This document shows positions 1-5,059 of a stretch of 5,430 nucleotides of DNA, one piece after another. This DNA is from an uncultured Planctomycetaceae bacterium (GTDB lineage: Bacteria; Planctomycetota; Planctomycetia; Pirellulales; JACPPG01), in assembly GCA_945957305.1 (NCBI GenBank), contig CAMFLN010000294.1, positions 1 to 5,430 of the forward strand, written 5' to 3'. The notes beneath the pieces were generated by a model. The model worked only from the letters and a program-made list of their open reading frames with translations. It searched no databases and was not told the DNA's origin. Every line of letters starts with the position of its first letter. Within the stretch, counting starts at the first letter, position 1. Made by a program: the position numbers and the translations under genes.

Positions 1-45
1 GATTCCTCTACGTCTCGTGGGCTCGGAGATGTGTATAAGAGACAG
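1..45. other. Illumina Nextera adapter with i7 index (contamination)
   Basis: Bases 12-45 match the 34-base Nextera read-2 transposase adapter end to end and finish in the mosaic-end sequence AGATGTGTATAAGAGACAG. The eight bases before it (4-11, TCCTCTAC) match the i7 index I remember as N712, and bases 1-3 (gat) fit the last bases of the P7 primer. Native DNA therefore starts at 46. On the reverse strand the adapter translates to SYTHLRAHET, a peptide often seen as a false tail on database proteins. This is library-construction sequence left on a contig end, not a biological feature. Confidence 0.98.
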
Positions 46-178
46 GCACCAGGCACAGCTGCGGTCGATAAGTGTCTTCGGAAACGAATTCGGTGTCGAA
101 GGCAATTTGCGGGGCGGTCGATAACTCGCGGCAAAAATCCGCGAGTTCCCGGTCGGATGTGATCAACTCATGCTTCAC
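46..178 (-). CDS. rnd: Ribonuclease D, N-terminal fragment (truncated by adapter)
   Basis: This is the start of a DEDD-family 3'-5' exoribonuclease of the RNase D type, which trims the 3' ends of tRNA precursors and other stable RNAs in the cytoplasm. Only 44 complete residues are native. They open with MKHELITSD, the usual RNase D start, and contain the Exo I motif AFDTEF (residues 26-31, with metal-binding D28 and E30) followed by TYRPQLCLV. The rest of the exonuclease domain and any HRDC domain are lost because the contig runs into adapter at base 45. I chose the GTG start at 178-176 because AGGTG lies nine bases upstream and the protein then begins as the family does. A TTG at 208-206 would add ten Cys-rich residues that do not look conserved. 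The last native base, C46, would fit a Gln codon (LCLVQ), as expected for the family. The gene follows the antiporter on the same strand at about 150 bases, so co-transcription is possible but not shown. Confidence 0.9.
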
Positions 179-187
179 GGGGCGACA

Positions 188-192
188 CACCT
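188..192 (-). promoter_or_regulatory. Ribosome binding site of rnd
   Basis: AGGTG on the minus strand lies nine bases before the GTG at 178-176. It is the only Shine-Dalgarno-like stretch near the possible starts, and it favours GTG over the TTG ten codons upstream. Confidence 0.5.
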
Positions 193-329
193 GGCAAGAA
201 CAGTGCAAATCAAAGCCAGCAAAAGAACCTACAAGCGCCTGAGCGTTGTGGCGTTATCTTAATCGCCTGATTCGGGTGAGCCAAGCGGCACGCCTGCGGC
301 TGAACACGCAGCAATTCTCGTGTGGCGGA

Positions 330-1856
330 CTAACGAAAGAACAAAATCGTGACTGCCACGAAAAGGGGTATCAAGACCAGGACGCTATATCCCATGTAGC
401 CAAAAAAACTCGGCATTTTCACGCCGGCTTTTTCGGCGATGGCCTTCACCATGAAGTTCGGTCCATTGCCGATATAGGTCATGGCGCCCAGGAAAACAGC
501 TCCCAAGCTGATCGCCGCCAAAGAATCGCTATTGATTCCGGCCACGGCATCAGCGCCCCCGGCGTGCAACGATTGGGCGGACTTGAAGAACACGAGGTAG
601 GTGGGGGCATTGTCCAGAAAGCTGGATAACAAGCCCGTGCTCCAAAAGAATTTCCACGGCGCATCGATACCCAATTCCCGGCCATTCACGGACAGAATCT
701 GTAAGGCCGGTTGCATGCACAGGAAGATTCCAAAGAACAACGCTGCCACTTCGATGATCGCTGCGTAATTGAAATCATTGACGCGGCGGATGTCATCATT
801 CCCGAGGGCGAGCGAGAGGACGACCAGGAGTAACAGCACAATTTCGCGCAGGTAGAGCCAAGGGTGCCATGTGGTACCAAGAAAGGGTTGAGAAGGTTCG
901 AGCAACGCTACGGCCGCGACCACACTCAAAAGCAGCGGCACATTCAACCCGATGCCGCGGAACTGCAGGCGACTGGTACGTGTCTCGTCGATAACCAGGT
1001 CCGTTTTTGCTTCCCTGCGGTAGCACCAGAAATGATCCCAGACGTAGTAGATGGCTAATAGCGCGCCATTAACCAGCAGCCAGGGGCGCCACAGGGTGAG
1101 CGTCCACAAGAAGCTGACCCCTTGCAAATAGCCCAGGAATAGAGGGGGATCGCCGATCGGCAGCAAGCAGCCACCGCAGTTGCACACCGCAAAAATAAAA
1201 AACACGACTGTGTGCCGCACGTGACGCCGCTCGCTGTTGGTTTCCAACAGCGGGCGAATCAGCAGCATCGCGGCTCCGGTCGTGCCGATGATATTGGCCA
1301 ACACGGCGCCTACTCCGATAAACGTCGTATTGGTCAGCGGATGAGCAGGCAGGTCCCCCTGGATCCGAATGCCGCCGCTGATGACATACAGGCTAAAGAG
1401 CAGCACGATGAAGGGGATGTATTCCTGAAAAATCGCATTGCTAAAGATGGCCGAGGGTACCCCGAACGAAATTCCGCCGGACGAGGGCTCGACCAGCCGA
1501 TGCCCTAGAAAATGTTGCTCCACAGGATGGGCATGCACAAACGCGTAGTAGCCCAACGTCAGGACGCCCAAGCCGGCGGCTACGAAAAACCGATGTAGAT
1601 TGCTTTCCCACCAATGTGCCGTGCCGGGAATGAGCGGGAAGAGTGCGATGGCCCCCAGCAAGAGGACGAAGGGAATCACGGTCAAATAACCTGGCGGCAC
1701 GGGCGGAGCCTGAGGATCACGGTGCTCGGTGGCCAGCGGTGCGTTGATTAACCTGGTCCCGCGCTGTGGATATCCGAAGAGTGCCGCGCCCAGATAGCCG
1801 GCAATCAGCAGAGACAACATCAACACGGGGAATCGCGAGGGACGAGTCGGCGGCAT
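330..1856 (-). CDS. Na+/H+ antiporter / citrate-type permease (CitMHS_2, NhaD-like)
   Basis: This is a polytopic inner-membrane transporter of the ion transporter superfamily, closest to the NhaD/CitMHS_2 proteins usually annotated as sodium:proton antiporters in planctomycetes, chlamydiae and Bacteroidetes. It has 508 residues and roughly 11-13 hydrophobic helices, the first at about 10-29. A Pro-rich stretch (about 48-56) precedes the second helix. Family signatures are visible: NIIGTTGAAMLLIRP (188-202), CNCGGCLLPIGDPPLFLGY (225-243), SSFLDNAPTYLVF (411-423) and TYIGNGPNFM (460-469). The two Asn/Gly/Pro-rich hairpin loops are the parts expected to line the substrate site. The length is normal and the frame is intact. 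The start is ATG 1856-1854; an adjacent GTG (1859-1857) is equally possible, and neither has a clear Shine-Dalgarno sequence. An in-frame ATG-AAA-CCG-TAA lies immediately upstream (1871-1860). The stop is TAG. Sodium/proton exchange is inferred from the family; the substrate could instead be an organic anion. Confidence 0.88.
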   Translation of the reverse strand: MPPTRPSRFPVLMLSLLIAGYLGAALFGYPQRGTRLINAPLATEHRDPQAPPVPPGYLTVIPFVLLLGAIALFPLIPGTAHWWESNLHRFFVAAGLGVLTLGYYAFVHAHPVEQHFLGHRLVEPSSGGISFGVPSAIFSNAIFQEYIPFIVLLFSLYVISGGIRIQGDLPAHPLTNTTFIGVGAVLANIIGTTGAAMLLIRPLLETNSERRHVRHTVVFFIFAVCNCGGCLLPIGDPPLFLGYLQGVSFLWTLTLWRPWLLVNGALLAIYYVWDHFWCYRREAKTDLVIDETRTSRLQFRGIGLNVPLLLSVVAAVALLEPSQPFLGTTWHPWLYLREIVLLLLVVLSLALGNDDIRRVNDFNYAAIIEVAALFFGIFLCMQPALQILSVNGRELGIDAPWKFFWSTGLLSSFLDNAPTYLVFFKSAQSLHAGGADAVAGINSDSLAAISLGAVFLGAMTYIGNGPNFMVKAIAEKAGVKMPSFFGYMGYSVLVLIPLFVAVTILFFR

Positions 1857-1942
1857 CACTTACGGTTTCATGAGAGTTGGTGTCGAGATACTGACGTGCA
1901 TCGCGACTGCTGTATCAAATTGACGATTGGGCATATTTCCGG

Positions 1943-1964
1943 GCGGCCGCCGCCAATCGGCCGC
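1943..1964. repeat. GC-rich inverted repeat in divergent intergenic region
   Basis: GCGGCCG (1943-1949) and CGGCCGC (1958-1964) form a perfect 7-bp stem around an 8-base loop. The left arm lies inside a 10-bp palindrome (1942-1951). No T-tract follows on either strand, so it is not a terminator. It lies where the -35 region would be for the TATAAC box at 1976-1981, so it could be a regulator site. It could also be a chance product of GC-rich sequence. Confidence 0.4.
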
Positions 1965-1975
1965 TGGCAATACCG

Positions 1976-1981
1976 TATAAC
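1976..1981 (+). promoter_or_regulatory. Possible -10 box (TATAAC) for the SRP-like RNA
   Basis: TATAAC matches five of six bases of the sigma-70 -10 consensus and stands out as AT-rich in GC-rich surroundings. Transcription would begin near 1988, just where the outer helix of the predicted RNA starts. No convincing -35 element is present at the normal distance, so this call is tentative. Confidence 0.35.
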
Positions 1982-1987
1982 GATATC

Positions 1988-2060
1988 CTGGCGGCGAGAA
2001 AAGAATAGGAGGCCTGGACAGGTCAGGAAGCAGCCAGGCTGTTCGTGCGCGCCCCTGGGC
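1988..2060 (+). ncRNA. ffs: Small SRP RNA-like gene lacking the apical hairpin
   Basis: Bases 2019-2035 read as the domain IV core of bacterial SRP RNA (4.5S): CAGGTCAGG followed directly by AAGCAGCC. In normal SRP RNA a short hairpin (UCC, GGAA tetraloop, GGA) sits between the two halves. Here it is gone, with nine bases missing relative to E. coli 4.5S. The flanks also fit. GGT/GCC (2021-2023 with 2033-2035) encloses the CAGG/AGCA loop. A 4-5 base purine-rich bulge (GACA, 2017-2020) stands where the asymmetric Ffh-contact loop belongs. GCCT/AGGC (2012-2015 with 2036-2039) closes it, and a further helix is possible between 1990-1996 and 2048-2053. The ends are approximate. If real, the RNA would bind the Ffh M domain for co-translational membrane targeting. 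The missing tetraloop normally engages FtsY, so this is either a variant, a decayed copy, or a deletion made in sequencing or assembly. Without a covariance-model search a chance match cannot be excluded. Confidence 0.5.
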
Positions 2061-2142
2061 GACTCGGCCTGCGATTTGCTAGGATTTGCCTCGGTGCGGC
2101 GATCACAAAATGAACTAACAGTATCTGTGCTGACGAGACTCG

Positions 2143-2688
2143 ATGCGGGAAATCTGGTTGCACACGAATCGTCGCGCGATCGCCTTTGCGATGGTGCTGC
2201 CGGGTTTGGTGAGCCTTCTCGGCGCGACGCTGCTTTTGTGGCCCGTGCCAACGGCGCCGTGGCTCCGTTGGGTGGGAGCAGGATTGGCAGCCATTGCCTT
2301 GCTCGTCCTGGGGGGTCTTGTTGCGCAATGGCGCCAGCCGAGGATTTCGCGTCGCGGAGGGGAGATGCTCTTCCATCTCCGCGGCGGTGGGCCGATACGT
2401 GTTCCGCTCGAATTTGTCGAAGGTTTTCTGCTCGGGCAGGGGGCGAGTTACTTACGCAACGACGCGGCCCAAACGGCGCAGGTTTCGACGGTCGTTATTC
2501 GCCTTGCCGATCGTGCCACTGAGTACGCGCAGCGCGACGTGAAGCCAGCCCTCGGCGCCTGGTGCAACCACTACGTGACGATCCGCGGCACATGGTGCGA
2601 GCCGCTATCACTGGCGCTGATTAATCAACTGAATACCCGCTTGGCCGAGGCACAAGCCGAATCGCGCGACCCGCAGGTCAAGCCATGA
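2143..2688 (+). CDS. Two-helix membrane protein of unknown function
   Basis: I do not recognise a named family. The 181-residue protein has a short basic N-terminus, two hydrophobic helices (about 12-33 and 42-62) joined by a Pro-containing turn, and a soluble C-terminal part of about 115 residues. The soluble part begins with a probable beta-rich segment: ISRRGGEMLFHL (68-79), then PIRVPLEFVEGF (84-95). It ends with the motif RDVKPALGAWCNHYVTIRG (131-149), then TWCEP (150-154) and a final helix. The topology resembles bacterial proteins with a membrane hairpin plus a small pleckstrin-like domain, but that is only a shape argument. The basic flanks suggest the C-terminal domain faces the cytoplasm. 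The ATG at 2143 is the first start after the RNA-like region and has only a weak upstream GAG. The TGA overlaps the ATG of mfnB (ATGA, 2685-2688), which implies translational coupling and perhaps a linked role. Confidence 0.8.
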   Translation: MREIWLHTNRRAIAFAMVLPGLVSLLGATLLLWPVPTAPWLRWVGAGLAAIALLVLGGLVAQWRQPRISRRGGEMLFHLRGGGPIRVPLEFVEGFLLGQGASYLRNDAAQTAQVSTVVIRLADRATEYAQRDVKPALGAWCNHYVTIRGTWCEPLSLALINQLNTRLAEAQAESRDPQVKP

Positions 2689-3419
2689 GCACGGGTCTGC
2701 TGGTCAGCGTGCGCGACATCTCTGAGGCGGCGGATGCACTTTCTGCAGGCGCCGACCTGATTGACTTGAAAGAGCCAAAACGCGGTCCGCTGGGAGCGGT
2801 GGATGTCACCGTCATGTCGCAAGTGGTGAGCTTCGTCGCAGGGCGCGTGCCAGTCAGTGTCGCGCTCGGCGAGTTGCTCGACTATGTGCCGCTTCCCGGG
2901 TTCCCCACCGGCATTCGTTGGGCCAAATTCGGGCTGGCGGGATGCGGTTCTGTCACAAGTTGGTGTGACCGCCTGCAAGCGGCGGTCAACACACTGCCCG
3001 CGGGAACCGAGGGCGTGGCGGTCATCTATGCCGACTGGGAAAGCGCCGCGGCGCCGGCGCCGCAAACAATCGTTCAACAAGCGTTGCGAGTGGGCTGTCG
3101 TGCGGTGCTCGTCGATACGTGGGACAAAAGCCACAGCCGGCTGCTGAGCGCTTGGAGCATTGCAGAGTGTCGCACTTTGCTGCGACAGCTCGACGAACTC
3201 GGCTTGCAGGGCGTGCTGGCCGGTTCGCTACGGCCATGCGACATCGAGCTTTTGCTGCCGCTGGAGCCGGATTTCATTGCTGTGCGTGGTGCGGCCTGCG
3301 AGGGGGACCGTAGCGGCCGAATAGCGCCTTCTCTGGTACGTGAACTTGCCGCCTTAGTGCATGGAAGCGCCGGGGTGAAGCAAGCCATTCCCCGGGAGAA
3401 TATTCGACATCAATTCTGA
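2685..3419 (+). CDS. mfnB: (5-formylfuran-3-yl)methyl phosphate synthase (MfnB)
   Basis: The product is a homologue of archaeal MfnB (DUF556, MJ1099 type), a TIM-barrel aldolase-like enzyme. It condenses two glyceraldehyde-3-phosphate molecules into 4-HFC-P, the furan precursor of methanofuran-type C1 carriers. Its 244 residues are close to the usual 230-240. The signatures appear in order: LLVSVRD (5-11), GADLIDLKEPKRGPLGA (22-38) with D27 and the Schiff-base lysine K29, KFGLAG (81-86) with K81, YADWE (115-119), VDTWDKS (143-149) with D144, GVLAGSL (176-182) and VRGAACEGDRSGRI (200-213). All residues matching the catalytic set of M. jannaschii MfnB (D25, K27, K85, D151) appear to be kept. 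AGGT lies six bases before the ATG. The gene overlaps the preceding membrane-protein gene by four bases. In bacteria the enzyme is associated with methylofuran and the tetrahydromethanopterin-linked formaldehyde oxidation found in methylotrophs and planctomycetes; no other gene of that pathway is in the window. Confidence 0.92.
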   Translation: MSTGLLVSVRDISEAADALSAGADLIDLKEPKRGPLGAVDVTVMSQVVSFVAGRVPVSVALGELLDYVPLPGFPTGIRWAKFGLAGCGSVTSWCDRLQAAVNTLPAGTEGVAVIYADWESAAAPAPQTIVQQALRVGCRAVLVDTWDKSHSRLLSAWSIAECRTLLRQLDELGLQGVLAGSLRPCDIELLLPLEPDFIAVRGAACEGDRSGRIAPSLVRELAALVHGSAGVKQAIPRENIRHQF

Positions 3420-4012
3420 TCCGGCTGAAAACGCCGCATCATTCGCTTCGAAAGTCGCTCTCCCAAAGCTTTCTGAAACGTGGTCATGCGCGCGATCTCA
3501 TCAGGGGTCGCTTCGGCGTACCATTGCCCGACGCGCGTCATGAGTCCTGCCAACGCGGCTGGGCCCATGAGTGCCTCTCCGTCGGTTCGATTGACGCGGT
3601 CGAGGAGCGCCGCCCAATTCAAGATCTTGTCGACCTGGTTATCCAGATACCGTCGCCGGTCGCGTTCCGGGATCTGAAAGTAGCGTTCCACCTTTTGCTC
3701 GAAAAATGCTTTGGCCAATTCCGCAACATTTGCGACCAGCCGCTCGCGCTGAGTCTGGTTGAGTGCGGCCAACTCAGAGTGCCAATTCGGATCCTCTGAC
3801 AATTCACGCTGCAAGCGATCGCCGAGCTTCGCTTGATCATTTCGCGAAGAGTGCGTGACGTCTTCTGTAGACAGAGCGCTGATCAGCGCCGAGGCATTCG
3901 ACGGCAACGATTGAGGGAGACCTGCAGAAATAGTCTGCACGGCCGCCACAATGGCCACGCCCGAAAGCAGAACAAAGGCGATCGCCGTGAAGACGCGACG
4001 GAGGAAGGACAT
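3410..4012 (-). CDS. Membrane-anchored protein of unknown function
   Basis: This 200-residue protein is not one I can name. It begins MSFLRRVF, followed by one hydrophobic helix (about 9-25), which reads as an uncleaved signal anchor. A Ser/Ala-rich linker (about 30-60) leads to an all-helical, highly charged periplasmic or surface domain. Two similar helix-turn-helix stretches may be an internal repeat: VERYFQIPERDRRRYLDNQV (108-127) and VGQWYAEATPDEIARMTTFQ (161-180), each with a Tyr/Trp pair, a Pro-Glu or Pro-Asp turn and a basic helix. The C-terminus is strongly basic (ERLSKRMMRRF). I chose ATG 4012-4010 because it puts the anchor at the very N-terminus and has AGG about six to ten bases upstream. 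A TTG at 4081 would add 23 residues with no such features. The stop overlaps the end of mfnB tail to tail. Architecture resembles small helical envelope proteins of planctomycetes; the function is unknown. Confidence 0.78.
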   Translation of the reverse strand: MSFLRRVFTAIAFVLLSGVAIVAAVQTISAGLPQSLPSNASALISALSTEDVTHSSRNDQAKLGDRLQRELSEDPNWHSELAALNQTQRERLVANVAELAKAFFEQKVERYFQIPERDRRRYLDNQVDKILNWAALLDRVNRTDGEALMGPAALAGLMTRVGQWYAEATPDEIARMTTFQKALGERLSKRMMRRFQPDQN

Positions 4013-4080
4013 GGGGGACCTGGCGTTGTATTGCTGGCGGAGAGCTTTAGTTGAGTGGGTTCTTTTGCCTGATTGTAACA

Positions 4081-4111
4081 AAGCGCGGCTCGCCGGCTGC
4101 AGGCCGCGTTT
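4081..4111. repeat. Hairpin-forming inverted repeat between divergent genes
   Basis: AAGCGCGGC (4081-4089) pairs with GCCGCGTTT (4103-4111) in a 9-bp stem with one G-U pair and a 13-base GC-rich loop. Only three T residues follow on the + strand. On the minus strand the stem is followed by TTTGTT, a weak terminator-like tail. It lies upstream of both divergent genes, so a regulatory or leader role is more likely than termination of a gene. Confidence 0.4.
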
Positions 4112-4132
4112 GGCAATCCGCCACCTGCCGGC

Positions 4133-4162
4133 TTGACGTTTCGGCCGGTATTTCCCGATAGA
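4133..4162 (+). promoter_or_regulatory. Possible sigma-70 promoter upstream of the PilZ gene
   Basis: TTGACG (4133-4138, five of six consensus bases) is followed at 18 bases by GATAGA (4157-4162, three of six). Short arms CCGGC and GCCGG (4128-4132 and 4144-4148) flank the -35 box and could be an operator. Transcription would start near 4169, giving a PilZ leader of about 150 bases. The weak -10 keeps confidence low. Confidence 0.3.
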
Positions 4163-4235
4163 TTCGGCACAGTTTTTCCGTTACGGCTGACATTTTCGCT
4201 GTCGTAAGTGAGGCAATTGGGCACAGTTGCGAATC

Positions 4236-4263
4236 AGGAGGTGTGCCGATTCCAATGAGCTAG
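4236..4263 (+). promoter_or_regulatory. Strong Shine-Dalgarno and mini-ORF in frame with the PilZ gene
   Basis: AGGAGG (4236-4241) is the best ribosome-binding sequence in the window. It is followed 13 bases later by ATG-AGC-TAG (4255-4263), a two-codon ORF in the same reading frame as the PilZ protein. A GTG at 4243 is in the same frame but only one base from the AGGAGG. After the TAG the frame stays open through the whole PilZ gene. Either this is a tiny leader ORF, or it is the original start region of the gene, now separated from it by a single amber codon. Confidence 0.45.
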
Positions 4264-4317
4264 AGTTTGGACATACGTCCGGAGAACCGGCGGGCTTACA
4301 CTCTGGCGGGTTTGGGT

Positions 4318-4683
4318 ATGCCATTCGAATTGCAAGAACTGCGTTCCTTCGGAAATGCCTTGCATCCTTTGCTGGTCGAAGCACGTGCGAACGACCAACG
4401 CGAAGATCGCTGGGGGATTCGCTATCCCTTCTTTCGCAACGTTTCGATCACCAATGCCGAAGGGGATCTGATCCCAGCCTTCAGCCGCGATATCTCGGCC
4501 AGCGGGATCGGACTGCTGCATAACGTCGAACTACCACCAGGCATGGTCGAAGTCCGCATCCGTTCGACCAAAGGGTATATCGTGGCCGTGCAGACGCGGA
4601 TTTTCTGGTGCCAATCAAGCGGCGAGGGGTGGTACATCAGCGGCGGGCAATTTATTTCGATCCCCAACGTCGGCGATTTCTAA
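4318..4683 (+). CDS. PilZ domain protein, probable c-di-GMP receptor
   Basis: This stand-alone PilZ domain protein has 121 residues; such proteins bind cyclic di-GMP and relay it to motility, exopolysaccharide or other cell-surface outputs in the cytoplasm. Both ligand-binding signatures are present: RxxxR as R31-WGI-R35, and DxSxxG as D58-I-S60-AS-G63. They are followed by GIGLL and LPPG, and the barrel ends in GWYISGGQF (104-112). The spacing between the motifs is normal, so binding is likely. Residues 1-25 form a helical extension and there is no output domain, so it presumably acts by contacting a partner. ATG 4318-4320 is the first ATG in the open frame but has only GGGT before it. A TTG at 4267 would add 17 residues, and a strong Shine-Dalgarno lies further upstream beyond an in-frame TAG. 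No cyclase or phosphodiesterase gene is nearby. Confidence 0.88.
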   Translation: MPFELQELRSFGNALHPLLVEARANDQREDRWGIRYPFFRNVSITNAEGDLIPAFSRDISASGIGLLHNVELPPGMVEVRIRSTKGYIVAVQTRIFWCQSSGEGWYISGGQFISIPNVGDF

Positions 4684-4871
4684 GCGGCCGATGTGAAGCG
4701 CAACCCGTTTCGTGCGGTTGTTGCACCGGGAAAGATCCATTTCGCTGACGTCGAAATTCGGGTGTACATCTGCCGGTTGGCATATTGCCCAGCGGTATGC
4801 CGCATCACTAAGGTTGAAGCAACAGCTTGTTGGTCGCGCCTGCCAGGGTTGGTCAACAACCTACGCCTGGA

Positions 4872-4895
4872 TACCAGCTCCCTAGTTACCAGCTC
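4872..4895. repeat. Short tandem-like direct repeat TACCAGCTC
   Basis: TACCAGCTC occurs at 4872-4880 and again at 4887-4895, a 15-base period with partial similarity in the spacer. It lies in non-coding sequence with no known motif, and could be a binding site or a chance duplication. Confidence 0.35.
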
Positions 4896-4950
4896 GCTGT
4901 GCACGAATCTCGCCCATTTGCTGCGGCGTGCTCATTAATATTTTGAAATC

Positions 4951-5033
4951 GCGCCAGAAACGTATCGCCGCACAGCGATCCGACTGGCGTCGCCAGGCCG
5001 CCGAGAACCACGCACTCGGCGGCCCATTTTTTT
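4951..5033 (+). ncRNA. Candidate structured small RNA ending in an intrinsic terminator
   Basis: Three helices could form in series. CGCCAG (4952-4957) pairs with CTGGCG (4984-4989) and encloses a second hairpin, ATCGC (4964-4968) with GCGAT (4975-4979) around a 6-base loop. The terminator hairpin then begins at 4996. A second CGCCAG copy (4991-4996) could compete for the same CTGGCG, giving two mutually exclusive folds. TAATAT (4936-4941) is a possible -10 box, with transcription starting near 4948, but no good -35 is visible. The nearest + strand gene ends 268 bases upstream, so a separate short transcript is plausible. The structured 3' end of the PilZ mRNA is the main alternative. It matches no RNA family I recognise. 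Confidence 0.3.
4996..5033 (+). terminator. Strong Rho-independent terminator
   Basis: A perfect 10-bp GC-rich stem (4996-5005 with 5015-5024) and a 9-base loop are followed by CA and then seven T residues (5027-5033). It works only in the + direction. It lies 312 bases past the PilZ stop and 27 bases before the end of the convergent hydrolase gene, so it would shield that gene from antisense read-through. Confidence 0.88.
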
Positions 5034-5059
5034 CACGAGCGATTCTCGACAATCCTGGA

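Larger units (their letters stand above)
4684..5059. other. Gene-free interval between convergent genes
   Basis: I see no convincing gene here. The open frames lack family motifs and credible start sites. The interval holds small inverted repeats: GGCATA/TATGCC at 4779-4784 and 4796-4801, and GGTTG/CAACC at 4847-4851 and 4857-4861. It also holds a 9-base direct repeat (4872-4895), an AT-rich patch at 4932-4948 and an intrinsic terminator at 4996-5033. On the minus strand a short frame ends with MSTPQQMGEIRAQRAGN just past the hydrolase gene, but it has no recognisable match. Confidence 0.55.

Noticed and set aside
8..208. 66-residue ORF taken as a complete protein
   Set aside because: Its last ten residues are translated adapter and its first ten precede the likely GTG start; only the RNase D N-terminus is real.
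284..301. Inverted repeat between the antiporter and rnd as a terminator
   Set aside because: The stem is only 7 positions with a mismatch and there is no T-tract on the minus strand.
1920..1925. TTGACG as a -35 box in the divergent interval
   Set aside because: No -10-like sequence lies 16-18 bases downstream, where the sequence is the GC-rich inverted repeat; it is too far from TATAAC at 1976.
1896..2522. 208-residue + strand ORF crossing the divergent interval
   Set aside because: It overlaps the membrane-protein gene in another frame, is rich in Arg/Cys/Ser as GC-rich shadow frames are, and has no domain or start signal.
2625..3134. 169-residue minus-strand ORF opposite mfnB
   Set aside because: It is antisense to the conserved mfnB frame, with composition typical of a shadow and no recognisable motif.
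4693..4938. 81-residue + strand ORF after the PilZ gene
   Set aside because: It has a GTG start without a ribosome-binding site, no motif, and small inverted and direct repeats inside it; more likely non-coding.
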